Assembly: GCA_002197545.1 (NCBI GenBank)
Contig: NFUO01000373.1
Span: 1-64,000, forward strand
Direction of reading: 5' to 3'
Length of the DNA: 64,000 nucleotides
Origin: Acidobacteria subdivision 2 bacterium RH1 MAG20
GTDB lineage: Bacteria; Acidobacteriota; Terriglobia; Terriglobales; Acidobacteriaceae
Part shown: positions 7,793-17,711 of the stretch, piece after piece
Layout of the letters: each line of letters starts with the position of its first letter
Numbering within the stretch: position 1 is the first letter of the stretch
Position numbers and translations under genes: made by a program
The notes under the pieces: model-generated
What the model was told of the DNA's origin: nothing
The model's database searches: none
What the model saw: the letters and a program-made list of their open reading frames with translations, nothing else

Positions 7793-9859
7793 CTATGGCT
7801 TGGCTAATGTTTCCGGTTTGGCTGACGGTCCAGACTTGACGGAAGCCTCTGTATTACTGGGAGCTTCCTTTGATGCGACCATTCGTGGCTGAACGACGAT
7901 GCCATCGAATAAAGTGGCACCCACCAGATGGTCGCCCATTGGCCGCGCCAGTCTGAGTGACCAGCCGGTGTTCCAATATTGCACAATTCTATCCGGTAGA
8001 TGCACGGCATAGACGATCGTGTTTCTATTATCCGCCGTTATCAGGATGCGCTGAGCGGGCGCATCGTAGAACAGGTTGGTTACATCATGGACGGAAAGGT
8101 TCTTCATCGTGTGCCATGTCGCACCTTGATCTTCCGAGAAAAAGACGCCTTCGCGACCACCGATCCACAGCCCTCCGACACCGTCTACCGCTACTGCACC
8201 GAGTTGCGTGACGACCTGAGGCAACGCGACCGAATTCCAACTTCTGCCCCCATCCATCGTTAGCGCTACAGTGTTTAGGGTCGCCGCCGCTACCATGGAT
8301 CTTGCTGCGGCAACAAAGCGCCAGCTCTGTTTCTCCAGTCCCGGTGTTGGCCCCCAGCTTGTTCCCGCAGTGACGCTCTTCAACAAGCCATCCGATGTTG
8401 CGGCATAAAGAGTGTCCCCTGTCCGTGCGATCGCATTGACGTTGCCGTCGAAAGAATCTGCGTGAACGCGCCTGGAAGCTGTTACTGTCTTTCTGCTCGA
8501 ATGCCTGCCCGCCTTGCTTCGTGACACCGAACTCGCTCTGGTCTCCTTCGGCAGCGCCAACAAACTCACATTATCGACGCGATTCCACAGCTGTCCCTGA
8601 AGCCGATATAAACCATGCGCCGTTCCCGCGATCACCGTTCCGTCTGAAGCCTGTCCCAGACTGAAAACATCGCTGCCATTCAAGCCAGCGCTTATCTGGC
8701 TCCAGGTCAAGCCTCCATTATCGCTGACGAAGACCCCACCCCATTCTTTATCGTTCACCAGGCCGACGTAGATCGTCGCCGGATGTTCCGCATCCTGAAC
8801 GTAAGCCACGATCTGGCGCGACGAAAAGCCGCGGTTCGATGGGACGAAACTCATACCTCCATCATTGCTCGCCAGCACCCCTCCTCTTTCCGTCGCCAGA
8901 AGCACGCGGTTGGAGTCGGAGGGATCGACGTAAACATCATTCACAATGACTTCCGGGCCAGTCGTTCGCAACCACGTCGCACCGGAGTCACCTGAACGGA
9001 ACAAGCCTTCCGTGGTCCCGGCAAAGACGATGTTCAAGTGCTGTGGATCTTGCATTAAAACCCGCGTTCGGCGGGCAGTAGAAGGAATGCCTTGTATCTT
9101 TTTAAACTTTTCACCACGGTTTTCGCTTTTATAGATACCCGAGCAGGCACTCGCGTACATCAAGGTTGGTTGTTTGGGATCGACAATAATTGAAAACACA
9201 TCGGAATCGTCGATAATCCCCTCTTTAATATTTTCCCAGTGCTCTCCGCCATCGGTCGTCTTCCACGGCAGATGCCATGTTCCGGCATAGATAGTCTGAG
9301 GATCGACAGGATCAATCGCAATCGATTCAACCTCGTGCAGTTCCTTGCTGCCCTCGGGGCTGATCAGCTTCCAGTGGACTCCGCTGTCGGTTGACCGATA
9401 CACGCCAAGCAGTGTTCCAGCTACCAGTATCTTTGGATCGGACGGCGCTGCCGCCAGAGCGCGAATGGACTGGCCCTTCATGTCATTGTCACTGGTCCAC
9501 GTCATGCCGCCGTCGGTGCTGCTATACAAACCGCCGTCGGTGCTCCCCAGCACCCACGCGCCCACAAGAATGTGTTTGGGATTCGACTTGTCCAGAACAA
9601 TGGAGTCCAGTGCCAGGTCATAACGCCCTCCAACGAGGGCAAGCCGTTTCCAGTCCTGGCCGCGGTTGTGGGACTCATAGATCCAGCCGTTGATCGCCCC
9701 TAAGTAAAGATGGGAAGGATCTTGTGGATCGGCAATCAGGGTCCTCGCATGGCCGCCGTCTGGGCCGAACGGCATCCACGTGGCCGCGCTTCCTCGAAGG
9801 CAGGTGAAAGAAAGAAATAACACAAGAAAAGAGATAGAAATTTTGTACTGTCTGGTCAC
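7793..9859 (-). CDS. Secreted BNR/sortilin-type beta-propeller protein
   Basis: A 688-residue exported protein. A hydrophobic signal segment (SISFLVLFLSFTCLRG) follows the GTG start at 9859. The body is built of many repeats with the Asp-box pattern S-x-D-x-G-x-x-W (for example STDGGMTWTS, STDSGVHWKL, SGDSGATWLR), which form two or more beta-propellers related to sialidase and VPS10/sortilin folds. No sialidase catalytic residues are evident, so binding or scaffolding outside the cell is more likely than glycosidase activity. A proline/serine-rich tail ends the protein. It has its own upstream palindrome at 9905-9921. Specific function unknown. Confidence 0.8.
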   Translation of the reverse strand: MTRQYKISISFLVLFLSFTCLRGSAATWMPFGPDGGHARTLIADPQDPSHLYLGAINGWIYESHNRGQDWKRLALVGGRYDLALDSIVLDKSNPKHILVGAWVLGSTDGGLYSSTDGGMTWTSDNDMKGQSIRALAAAPSDPKILVAGTLLGVYRSTDSGVHWKLISPEGSKELHEVESIAIDPVDPQTIYAGTWHLPWKTTDGGEHWENIKEGIIDDSDVFSIIVDPKQPTLMYASACSGIYKSENRGEKFKKIQGIPSTARRTRVLMQDPQHLNIVFAGTTEGLFRSGDSGATWLRTTGPEVIVNDVYVDPSDSNRVLLATERGGVLASNDGGMSFVPSNRGFSSRQIVAYVQDAEHPATIYVGLVNDKEWGGVFVSDNGGLTWSQISAGLNGSDVFSLGQASDGTVIAGTAHGLYRLQGQLWNRVDNVSLLALPKETRASSVSRSKAGRHSSRKTVTASRRVHADSFDGNVNAIARTGDTLYAATSDGLLKSVTAGTSWGPTPGLEKQSWRFVAAARSMVAAATLNTVALTMDGGRSWNSVALPQVVTQLGAVAVDGVGGLWIGGREGVFFSEDQGATWHTMKNLSVHDVTNLFYDAPAQRILITADNRNTIVYAVHLPDRIVQYWNTGWSLRLARPMGDHLVGATLFDGIVVQPRMVASKEAPSNTEASVKSGPSAKPETLAKP

Positions 9860-9904
9860 GTATTTATCCAGTTCTACAAGCTCGCTCTTATAAGCATAAG
9901 CTCT

Positions 9905-9921
9905 AGTGCGCTAATCGCACT
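9905..9921. promoter_or_regulatory. Palindrome upstream of the BNR gene
   Basis: AGTGCG and CGCACT flank the 5-base centre CTAAT, about 46 bases before the GTG of the 7793-9859 gene. The size and position fit a dimeric repressor site; the regulator is unknown. Confidence 0.35.
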
Positions 9922-9927
9922 CAACAC

Positions 9928-9961
9928 AAAGGCCGACTGGGAATCAACCCAGTCAGCCTTT
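9928..9961. terminator. Bidirectional terminator between the OmpA-like and BNR genes
   Basis: AAAGGC-C-GACTGGG pairs with CCCAGTC-A-GCCTTT around an AATCAA loop: 13 pairs with one mismatch. It ends the 9986-11614 gene on the minus strand. Confidence 0.75.
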
Positions 9962-9985
9962 GTGCTTCATTGCGTCTGGTGCTTG

Positions 9986-11614
9986 CTACTTTTTGTGGCG
10001 ACGAGCATGGTGTTTCGCGGGAGGAGCCATCACTGCGCTCTCATCCACAGCGGTAATACCAGTGCTGTCCATTGTGGCGCCGGAGGGGATGAGGGTCGTC
10101 GTCACAGTCTTACCGTCTTGAGTACCGGTGTAGACCGAGATACGGCTGGCATCAATGCCCTTCTCCTTGACCAGGTAGTCCTTCGTGTTGACAGCGCGCT
10201 CAGCGGCGAGTGTGCTGCCCTTCTTCTCGGTGCTGGCAGCGTTACCGACGAGCGCGAGTTTCGCGTCCGAAGACTGCTGCAGTTTGAGGGAGACATCGTC
10301 GAGGCAAGCCTTGCCTTCGTTGTCGACCCGGACCGGGCGCCGCTTGTCGCGCTCGAAGTTTACCGAGCAGAGGCTGCTGGTCGTCGGAGCCGGAGGCGGT
10401 GGAGGCGCGCTCATCGTAACGTTGGTCGTAGATGACGCTGTCTGGCCTTTATCGTCGACCACATTGCAGGTGACGGTAATGGTGCCAGGCGCCGCGCCGG
10501 CTGTGCTCAACGTTGCGGTGTTGCCATTGCCGCTTACTGAACCTTCGGTTGCGCTGTAGCTATACGTCAAAGGACGGTTCTGCGGGCTGACGCCTTCCGC
10601 GGTGATCGTGGAAGAATCTCCAGGATTGATCGTCGAGGGGTTCGCCGAGCAGCTGATGGTTGGCGGCTGGAAGGCCTCAATTGTGTAAGGAGCCGAGCAG
10701 TCTGCCATCTGGCCAGGCTTGTTGCCCTCGGTAACGTGGCCCTTGGCCGAATAGGTTCCGGGAGCAGCATTCTTGGTGTCGATGTTGGCAACGTTGGATG
10801 TACCGGAGATCGTGCCGCCATCAGCAGTCCAGCTATAGGTAGCCGTCTTCTTGGGATTGAGGTTCAACGCGGTACCGGTGACCGTCAGAGGATCCCCAGG
10901 ATAACCCTGTGCAGGAGAAACAGCGCAAGAGTAGGTGACAGGAGGCGGCGGAATGACATGGCCGAAGTGCGTCACGATACCGGTGCTAAGGTCAACACCG
11001 CTCAGGTTTGCTCGTCCACCCATGACACCACCGGTTGGAGGCGGAGTGTAGGGGCCGAAATTAGCATGGATGTAACGATAGTCCGCCTCGAAGAGACGAA
11101 GCGAAAAGCGGTTGCTAAAGAAGGGCAGATCATAATCCATGCCACCGCCAGCCGTCAGGGCAGGTCCCCAAGTGTAGGGCTCATGATAGACCATCGCGCC
11201 TTCGTTGTTCGGTCCACCCAGCTTGGCGCCACCGACGAGTCCGTGGGCAAAAAGCGTAAAGTTCTGCATGGGGGCGCGAAAGATCGGTCCGGCAGAGGCC
11301 GTGTACAGGCCGTCATTATTTCCATCCGGATGCGCCACGAAGTTCACTTCGCCGCCGAAGTACTTATTGAAGTAGTAAGCGCCGCTCCCTATCGCTCCGA
11401 GATCGATAGAAGAGTAGTTGATTCCTGCAGGCTTTACCTGCCCATGGGCTCCGAAATAGGAGAACCCTGTGAAGACATCCACTCGCGAAGGGTTAGGCCC
11501 CACCGGGGCGGTTGTGCTGGGTGCTGTCTGTGCACCCAGGCTTGCGACTCCAAGGCTGACTGCACATGCAGCCAGTACGAACCGGCCAACACTAAGAAAC
11601 GGGCGATGAACCAT
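9986..11614 (-). CDS. Outer-membrane beta-barrel protein with Ig-like repeats and OmpA-like C-terminus
   Basis: A 542-residue envelope protein. A signal peptide (residues 1 to about 28, ending SLGAQ) leads into a barrel region of about 200 residues (VDVFTGFSYFGAHG onward). Two Ig/PKD-like repeats follow, about 230-400, each with a cysteine (TYSCAVSP, TISCSANP). A proline hinge then joins an OmpA-type region with the recognisable stretch LAAERAVNTKDYLVKEKGID before a basic tail HHARRHKK. The OmpA part is divergent, so peptidoglycan binding is only likely. The start has a strong GGAGG six bases ahead of the ATG. Such multi-domain OmpA proteins are frequent in Acidobacteriota. Confidence 0.8.
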   Translation of the reverse strand: MVHRPFLSVGRFVLAACAVSLGVASLGAQTAPSTTAPVGPNPSRVDVFTGFSYFGAHGQVKPAGINYSSIDLGAIGSGAYYFNKYFGGEVNFVAHPDGNNDGLYTASAGPIFRAPMQNFTLFAHGLVGGAKLGGPNNEGAMVYHEPYTWGPALTAGGGMDYDLPFFSNRFSLRLFEADYRYIHANFGPYTPPPTGGVMGGRANLSGVDLSTGIVTHFGHVIPPPPVTYSCAVSPAQGYPGDPLTVTGTALNLNPKKTATYSWTADGGTISGTSNVANIDTKNAAPGTYSAKGHVTEGNKPGQMADCSAPYTIEAFQPPTISCSANPSTINPGDSSTITAEGVSPQNRPLTYSYSATEGSVSGNGNTATLSTAGAAPGTITVTCNVVDDKGQTASSTTNVTMSAPPPPPAPTTSSLCSVNFERDKRRPVRVDNEGKACLDDVSLKLQQSSDAKLALVGNAASTEKKGSTLAAERAVNTKDYLVKEKGIDASRISVYTGTQDGKTVTTTLIPSGATMDSTGITAVDESAVMAPPAKHHARRHKK

Positions 11615-11829
11615 TGACTTCCTCCGCTAAAATTCTTTCATTTTTCACAAGCCTATTGGCTCGTTTAGTTTAGTTCGATTCAGTAAAGCTTACGTGGGTT
11701 GTTAGCTCTACCAGTAAAAGTTACCTTCGGACTACTATCTTTTCAATACTTTCCCAGCCGTATTTGTAAAAAAATCTACGTATCTCCAGGATGTACCTTG
11801 CAAGTAACCAAGCCTCAATCTTCGCATAT

Positions 11830-12447
11830 CTATGCCAGATTCAATGTTTTTTTCATCGAACCACGCTCTTGCTGGATCTTTTCCTGCAACAGGGTAATGG
11901 CATAAAGCAACTGTTCCGGACGCGGCGGGCATCCGGGAACGTAAATATCGACCGGAATGACCTGATTTACCCCCTGCAGCAGGGCATAATTGTTGAAAAC
12001 GCCGCCCGATGTGGCACAGGCCCCCATTGAAATCACCCATTTCGGCTCCGGCATCTGCTCATAAAGCCGCCGGATCACCGGGGCCATCTTCTGCGAAACC
12101 CGTCCCGCGATAATCATCAGATCGCTCTGACGTGGGGATGGGCGAAAGACCTCCGCTCCAAACCGCGCGATATCGTATCGCGAACCGCCCATGGACATCA
12201 TCTCGATAGCGCAGCACGCAAGGCCAAATGTCATAGGCCAGATAGAGTTTTTCCTGACCCAGTTGATAGCGGCGTCGAGCGAGGCCAGAACAATACCTTC
12301 CGGCTGGTCATACCCCCAACTCACTTCTTTCAACTTTTCCTGGTTTTTGCCAAAGCTTTCCAGAGCGCCGAAGAAGTACCGATCGTTCTTTTGAGGGACC
12401 GCCGTTGGGCGGCCGCTGTTCGTGGTTTCGTTTGCTGCTGTGCTCAT
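11830..12447 (-). CDS. nuoB: NADH-quinone oxidoreductase subunit B
   Basis: The complex I subunit that holds cluster N2, the last iron-sulfur centre before quinone. The ligands are present: tandem Cys78-Cys79 ([14 protein letters not shown]), Cys144 ([10 protein letters not shown]) and Cys173 (VPGCPPRPE). At 205 residues it has a somewhat longer N-terminus than classical NuoB. No other nuo gene is in the window, so this is either the only nuoB, displaced from the main operon, or an extra copy. It lies 140 bases downstream of glnD in the same direction. It would pass electrons to the menaquinone that mqnE helps make. The spacer 11615-11829 contains nothing I can identify. Confidence 0.95.
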   Translation of the reverse strand: MSTAANETTNSGRPTAVPQKNDRYFFGALESFGKNQEKLKEVSWGYDQPEGIVLASLDAAINWVRKNSIWPMTFGLACCAIEMMSMGGSRYDIARFGAEVFRPSPRQSDLMIIAGRVSQKMAPVIRRLYEQMPEPKWVISMGACATSGGVFNNYALLQGVNQVIPVDIYVPGCPPRPEQLLYAITLLQEKIQQERGSMKKTLNLA

Positions 12448-12587
12448 GTGTTTAATAATAAAACCGATGTTGCCGCTCGACGACTTTTTTCACACGGTTG
12501 GAAAATATTTGCGCAAATCCCCATCAGAACACCTGCTCCGATGTCGCTTATTCAGTCTGAGGTTGCCCAAGCAATCGAAAAAATGCC

Positions 12588-15245
12588 TCAGAAGCGGGAA
12601 TTTTCTTCGATCGCCCCTAACAATGCCTCCCTGAGCGCCCTTTCCTCGTCCTTATTCAGCTTCGCTCCATTGCGCGTCAGGTAGAAGACGTCGATTGCCA
12701 TCTCGCCTTCGGTATCGACCAGCGCGACCTCAATATTGCACTCCTGCCGTGCCAGCGTCAGGCTCAGCGCATGGAGCAGCCCGGTCGTATCCTGTGCGAC
12801 AACCTCGAGCAGCGTGCTGTGCGACGATGCCGCGTCATCGAACTCCATCCTCGATTCCACCACGACCTTCGGCACCTTGCGCCTGCCGCGCCTGCGCCCG
12901 CTCAGCAGCTTCTCGACCGGCAGGTTGCCGGTCATTACCTCGTGGACGCTCTTCACAAACGCCTCATGCTCAGACGCATTCATCTCCAGCGTGCGAAAGC
13001 CGTCGGTAAACCGGAAGCTGTCCACCACAACGTCGTGCCGATTCGAAAACGCGTCCGCCGTCACGATGTTCATTCCCCATGCCGCCAGCGCACCCGTCAT
13101 GTTCGCAAACAACAGCGCCCTGTCCGGAGTCACCAGCGTCAACTCGCTCACACCCGCTGCATAGCGAAAGTCCAGTTGTACCGGATCCTCCGCAAATTTC
13201 TTCGCCATCTGGAAGTTTGCCCGTATCTGTGCCGGCGTCCGCGTCAGCACATACCGCTCAGGAAACCCGTCGAGATACTCCGCCACCGGTGCCCGCTGTC
13301 CCGGCAGCAACGCAGCCACCCGATGCACCAGTTCGCTCTCCTCCCGCGCCCCCACGCGGTCTTCGTCGACATTGCGGTCCAGATAATTCGACGTCGCAAT
13401 GTAGAGCCGCCACAGGTTCTCCGCCTTCCACGGCGTCAGCGCATCGGGATGCACCGCATTGATGTCCGCGTAGGTAAACAGCGTCAGCATCCGCAGCACC
13501 TCCGGCGTCTGCACCTTTTCGGCAAAGGCCTGCACCGTCTGCTGGTCAAAGATGTCCCGGCGCATGGCCAACGACATCTCCAGGTGGTTCGCAATCAGGC
13601 TGGTCGCCATACCGCTCTCATACGAATCAAGCTCCAGCCGTTCCAGCACGCTCTGCGCCATCCTCATGCTCTCCTGCGCATGGTCGCCCGTGCTGCGGCC
13701 CTTGCCGGTGTCATGCATCAGGGCCGCCAGATACAGCAGCCCAGGATGCGGAAGCTCGCGCAGCACCCGGCCAAACTGCGCCGCCCACTCGGCCATCGGC
13801 CCTGCCTGAACGCTCTCCAGCCCATGCAGCGTATCAATCAGCACAAACGTATGCTCGTCCACCGTGTACCGGTGATACGCATCGCGGATCACCAAGGCAT
13901 CAATGCCATGAAACTCCGGAATCAGCAGTTCCAGCACGCCCAGCACATGCATCGTTCGCAACACATCGCCGGCATAACGTCCGGTCAGAATCTTCTGAAG
14001 GTGCTGCCATAATGCCGGTCCCTCCTCAAGATGCGTTGAAAGCACCGGCAGTGCATGCAGCAGTCGCAGTTCCGCCTCCTCGCCCAGCGTGCACCCCGTC
14101 CGCGCCATGGCCTCGAACACCTCCAGCACAATATCCGGGTCCTGAGCCGGATCGTGCGCCGGAGCACCTCCATCTGCCACCAGCGCATCCAGCACCACCC
14201 GTCCACGCTCCACTCGAAACCCCTGCTGCAGCGGCTCCGTGCGTCGTTCCCGTCTCAGCCCAAACAGCTTCAGCCGCGGCTTATCCAGGGGAACATCTTC
14301 CATCATCTGCGTCACCCGTCGCTCCACCCGCCGCGCATGGCGAAAGTAAAACCGCATCCAGTAAGCCGCATCGGCGTTCAGCGGCGCATCGCCACCCATC
14401 CCCATTCCGATGCCCGCTGCGGCCGCCATGTCCTGGGCCTTCCAGTCCAGCGAGTTGTCATCGCGCTCATGCCGGTAGTGCAGAAAACATCGAACCAGCC
14501 ACAAAAACTCCACAGCCTTGCGAAACTCGCCATCCTCGTCGGCATTCCCATTCCCCGAGACACGACCTCCTGCCTCCGGTCCCATCCCGCGCAGCAGCGT
14601 CATCCAGTCGCATACATGAATGTCCCGCAGCCCGCCGGGACAGTCCTTGATATTCGGCTCCAAATGAAAAAGGGTATCTCCGTACTTTGCATGACGCGCC
14701 CGCGTCAACTCCGTCAGCCGCGCCATCAAGCTCTTCTGCTCACGCTGCAGCAGCTTCAGTATCGTCTGCCCCGCCAGCCTCATATACAGGGCCATGTCCC
14801 CCGTAATCAGCCGATGGTCCATCAGCGAAATCGCGAACTCGGCGTTCTCCTCGTCATAGTGCTCACACTCCGCCAGCCGCCGAGTTGTTGGCGAGATCCG
14901 CATCCCAGAGTCCCACATCTCCTGGTTCACCCGCCGAATCGCGTCCTTCACCTCCTTCTCTGCTAGCCGTCCATCCAGCAAAAACAGCAGGTCGACATCG
15001 GAGTAAGGAAACAACTGCGCCCGCCCATAGCCGCCAATCGCCACCAGCGCAATCCCATTGGCCAGCCGCTGGTCGCGCTCAACTTCCAGAGCCCAAAGCC
15101 CACTGACAAACTCATCCAGCGCCTTCGCCCGCGCCGCGATCGTCTCAGCCCCCGACGCCCCCGCATCAAACGCGCCACGAATCTCCAGCATTCTCCGCTG
15201 GTACATCTCGCGCATCCCGCTGCCTATCGACTCGCTTGTGCTCAT
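12588..15245 (-). CDS. glnD: [Protein-PII] uridylyltransferase / uridylyl-removing enzyme
   Basis: Bifunctional nitrogen sensor that uridylylates PII when glutamine is low and removes UMP when it is high. The 885 residues contain the nucleotidyltransferase signature (GGYGRAQLFPYSDVDLLF), a GlnE-like helical region, an HD phosphohydrolase motif (HDTGKG, then H in GDHAQES) for the removing activity, and two C-terminal ACT domains that sense glutamine (around TPDRALLFANMTGAL and AQDTTGLLHALS). All parts appear intact. It is last in the run amtB-glnB-glnD, placing enzyme, target and transporter together. The PII target at 15336 keeps Tyr51, so the modification cycle should operate. Confidence 0.95.
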   Translation of the reverse strand: MSTSESIGSGMREMYQRRMLEIRGAFDAGASGAETIAARAKALDEFVSGLWALEVERDQRLANGIALVAIGGYGRAQLFPYSDVDLLFLLDGRLAEKEVKDAIRRVNQEMWDSGMRISPTTRRLAECEHYDEENAEFAISLMDHRLITGDMALYMRLAGQTILKLLQREQKSLMARLTELTRARHAKYGDTLFHLEPNIKDCPGGLRDIHVCDWMTLLRGMGPEAGGRVSGNGNADEDGEFRKAVEFLWLVRCFLHYRHERDDNSLDWKAQDMAAAAGIGMGMGGDAPLNADAAYWMRFYFRHARRVERRVTQMMEDVPLDKPRLKLFGLRRERRTEPLQQGFRVERGRVVLDALVADGGAPAHDPAQDPDIVLEVFEAMARTGCTLGEEAELRLLHALPVLSTHLEEGPALWQHLQKILTGRYAGDVLRTMHVLGVLELLIPEFHGIDALVIRDAYHRYTVDEHTFVLIDTLHGLESVQAGPMAEWAAQFGRVLRELPHPGLLYLAALMHDTGKGRSTGDHAQESMRMAQSVLERLELDSYESGMATSLIANHLEMSLAMRRDIFDQQTVQAFAEKVQTPEVLRMLTLFTYADINAVHPDALTPWKAENLWRLYIATSNYLDRNVDEDRVGAREESELVHRVAALLPGQRAPVAEYLDGFPERYVLTRTPAQIRANFQMAKKFAEDPVQLDFRYAAGVSELTLVTPDRALLFANMTGALAAWGMNIVTADAFSNRHDVVVDSFRFTDGFRTLEMNASEHEAFVKSVHEVMTGNLPVEKLLSGRRRGRRKVPKVVVESRMEFDDAASSHSTLLEVVAQDTTGLLHALSLTLARQECNIEVALVDTEGEMAIDVFYLTRNGAKLNKDEERALREALLGAIEENSRF

Positions 15246-15335
15246 GCTGCCCTGCTCTAAAGAACCTAAAGCCTACAAGCCAGACCGTCGCGCCGAGACG
15301 GTCAAATTCAGACCGCTACGCCTATACAGAAACCG

Positions 15336-15686
<351 letters not shown>

Positions 15687-15735
15687 TCATATCCTCTCGC
15701 GCTTTCAGTCTCTTATCTGCGGCCCCAGCTAATAG

Positions 15736-17181
15736 CTAGTGAGCCCAATCGTAACCCTCTTCGCCATGTTGCGACAGGTCCAGCCCGATGCGCTCGTCTT
15801 CATCGCTCACTCTAAGTCCAATCGTCTTATCCACGACGAACAAAATAATAAGCGTACCCACAATCGAAATTGTCCACGCCAGCCCAATGCCAAACGCCTG
15901 ATGGAACAACTGCTGCCAGTTCCCCTCAAGCAATCCAGTCGGCTTCCCCGCCCCGAAGATAGGATTGATGGCGCTGTTCGCAAAGACGCCGGTCAGCAAA
16001 GCTCCCAGCGTTCCGCCTGCCCCGTGAACACCAAATGCATCGAGCGAGTCGTCGTACCCAAACCAGGTCTTCACCTTCACGACCATGAAATAGCAGAATG
16101 CTCCGGCAATCAGCCCGATCCACAACGCCGACATCGGCGTCACAAACCCCGCCGCCGGCGTAATCGCCACCAGGCCTGCCACCGCACCTGAGATGGCTCC
16201 CAGCGCCGAAGGTTTGCCTTGCCGAATCCACTCCGCCGCCGTCCATCCAATCACCGCAGCAGCTGCGCCGAACTGCGTCGCCACAAACGCCGAGGTCGCC
16301 AGCGTCCCAGCCGAAAGCGCGGACCCGGCATTGAACCCAAACCAACCCACCCACAACATGCAAGCTCCAACAAAACTCAACACAACCGAGTGCGGCGGCA
16401 TGGGAATCTTCGGATACCCGATTCGCTTGCCCAGATAAATCGCTGTCACCAGCGCCGACACGCCGGAGGTCACATGCACCACCGTCCCGCCCGCGAAGTC
16501 GAGGCAGGGAAACCGGCCGCCCAGCGCCGCATTCAGAAATCCGCCCTTACCCCAGACCATATGTGCCATCGGGCTATAGACAAAGATTGCCCACAGCACC
16601 ATGAACACCAGCATCGCCGAAAACTTCATCCGCTCCGCAAACGCCCCGGTAATCAGCGCCGGCGTAATAATCGCGAACATGAGCTGATAAACCATGAACG
16701 TCTGCAACGGGATCGTTCCCGCATATGCGCCGTCCGGCGCCAGCCCCACGCCATGCAGAAACATATTATGTAGACCGCCGATAAAGGCATTTCCCGTGCC
16801 AAACGCAAGCGAGTAAGTCAGCAGCGCCCACAGCACCGTAATCACTGCCATCATGGCAAAGGTCTGCATCATCGTCCCGAGGATGTTCTTCTTCCGCACC
16901 AGGCCGCCGTAAAACAGCGCCAACCCCGGTCCGCTCATCATCAGCACCAGCGCCGCGGAGACCAGCATCCAGCCGTTGTCCCCAGCCGTCTGTGCTGCTG
17001 CAATCGCTGCCGCATTCGCGTCCGCGCGTTTCTCGAGCGCGGCGATGCGGTCCGTCTGTGCCGTCGCCGGCGTCTGCGCCATCGCTGCCGATCCGCACAG
17101 GACCGATCCGCTGAAGATCAGCGCAAACAAAATTGCAGAAAATATCTTGGCCACTCGAAAACGCATGTGTCTATCACTCAT
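15736..17181 (-). CDS. amtB: Ammonium transporter
   Basis: Inner-membrane ammonium channel of the Amt/Rh family, about 481 residues. A cleavable signal (ILFALIFSGSVLCGSAAMA) precedes a short coiled segment (IAALEKRADANAAAIAAA) and then 11 helices. GGLVRKKN, the gate-region FAGGTVVHVTSG and GVHGAGGTLGALLTG (with the pore histidine of the second half) are clear. I chose ATG 17181; 17166 is also possible, and an upstream in-frame extension to 17301 runs through a palindrome and is unlikely to be coding. It leads the operon with its regulator PII and the PII-modifying enzyme. Confidence 0.93.
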   Translation of the reverse strand: MSDRHMRFRVAKIFSAILFALIFSGSVLCGSAAMAQTPATAQTDRIAALEKRADANAAAIAAAQTAGDNGWMLVSAALVLMMSGPGLALFYGGLVRKKNILGTMMQTFAMMAVITVLWALLTYSLAFGTGNAFIGGLHNMFLHGVGLAPDGAYAGTIPLQTFMVYQLMFAIITPALITGAFAERMKFSAMLVFMVLWAIFVYSPMAHMVWGKGGFLNAALGGRFPCLDFAGGTVVHVTSGVSALVTAIYLGKRIGYPKIPMPPHSVVLSFVGACMLWVGWFGFNAGSALSAGTLATSAFVATQFGAAAAVIGWTAAEWIRQGKPSALGAISGAVAGLVAITPAAGFVTPMSALWIGLIAGAFCYFMVVKVKTWFGYDDSLDAFGVHGAGGTLGALLTGVFANSAINPIFGAGKPTGLLEGNWQQLFHQAFGIGLAWTISIVGTLIILFVVDKTIGLRVSDEDERIGLDLSQHGEEGYDWAH

Positions 17182-17281
17182 TTTAGGATTGAAATTGATG
17201 AAAGAGATACTCGGCAAACCCGCGGACGTGGCGGTATGGAGAAAGCAACAGCGAGCTTCGCTACGACGTGGGAGCGAAAGC

Positions 17282-17320
17282 CATATTTTGCACTGATGCA
17301 TTTAATCTACACAAAATATG
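17282..17320. promoter_or_regulatory. Long-spaced inverted repeat upstream of amtB
   Basis: CATATTTTG (17282-17290) and CAAAATATG (17312-17320) are perfect 9-base half sites 21 bases apart, about 100-140 bases before the amtB start. The centre spacing is 30 bases, close to three DNA turns. It may bind a nitrogen-responsive regulator. I see no NtrC-like or sigma-54 consensus here. Confidence 0.4.
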
Positions 17321-17380
17321 CCGTAACACAAAGCAGCAAATCTATCTTCTCTCACTAAATCCAATCCACCCTCCAACCTG

Positions 17381-17416
17381 GGTGCCCCATGTCCCGATTT
17401 TGGGACATGGGTTTTT
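17381..17416 (+). repeat. GTGCCCCAT-type hairpin repeat, copy 2
   Basis: GGTGCCCCATGTCCC leads a perfect 10-bp stem, CCCATGTCCC/GGGACATGGG (17386-17395 with 17402-17411), followed by TTTTT. Read on the plus strand it is a textbook terminator, yet the only gene ending here (17430) is on the minus strand, so its orientation is wrong for that gene. The same stem occurs at 34123. Confidence 0.6.
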
Positions 17417-17429
17417 CTCCCGCTACAAA

Positions 17430-17711
17430 TTAACCCCGCGCAAGCATCTCTCCCACAATCCGCTCCCACTCGCTTCGCAAATCTCCCTCCGCCGCAGGCC
17501 GCCCTGCCTGGCCATACCAATAAGCGGCGTTTTCCACATCACCCTCCTTGCGATGCAGATAAGCATGCACCCACGCTCCATCCGCTCCCGGCACATCTTG
17601 AGCAATCTCATGCGCCTTCTTCCAGTCGCCCTTGCCATCCCACCAGAGGGCGAGCAGAGCACCCGTAAATTTCCCGCTCTCCACCGCTGCAAATTCCCCC
17701 ACTGTCATCAT
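17430..17711 (-). CDS. Small conserved hypothetical protein (93 aa)
   Basis: Starts at ATG 17711 (or the next ATG at 17708), overlapping the stop codon of the upstream esterase as ATGA, so translation is probably coupled. The sequence is helical and Trp-rich (LLALWWDGKGDWKKAHEIAQ, AAYWYGQAGRP) with a rhythm reminiscent of one or two TPR/Sel1-like hairpins. There is no signal peptide and no metal motif. I do not recognise a named family. Being coupled to a secreted esterase suggests shared expression but says nothing firm about role. Confidence 0.7.
   Translation of the reverse strand: MMTVGEFAAVESGKFTGALLALWWDGKGDWKKAHEIAQDVPGADGAWVHAYLHRKEGDVENAAYWYGQAGRPAAEGDLRSEWERIVGEMLARG

Noticed and set aside
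17182..17301. N-terminal extension of amtB by 40 residues
   Set aside because: It would lie upstream of a clear signal peptide and its DNA contains a perfect long inverted repeat, so it is more likely promoter sequence.
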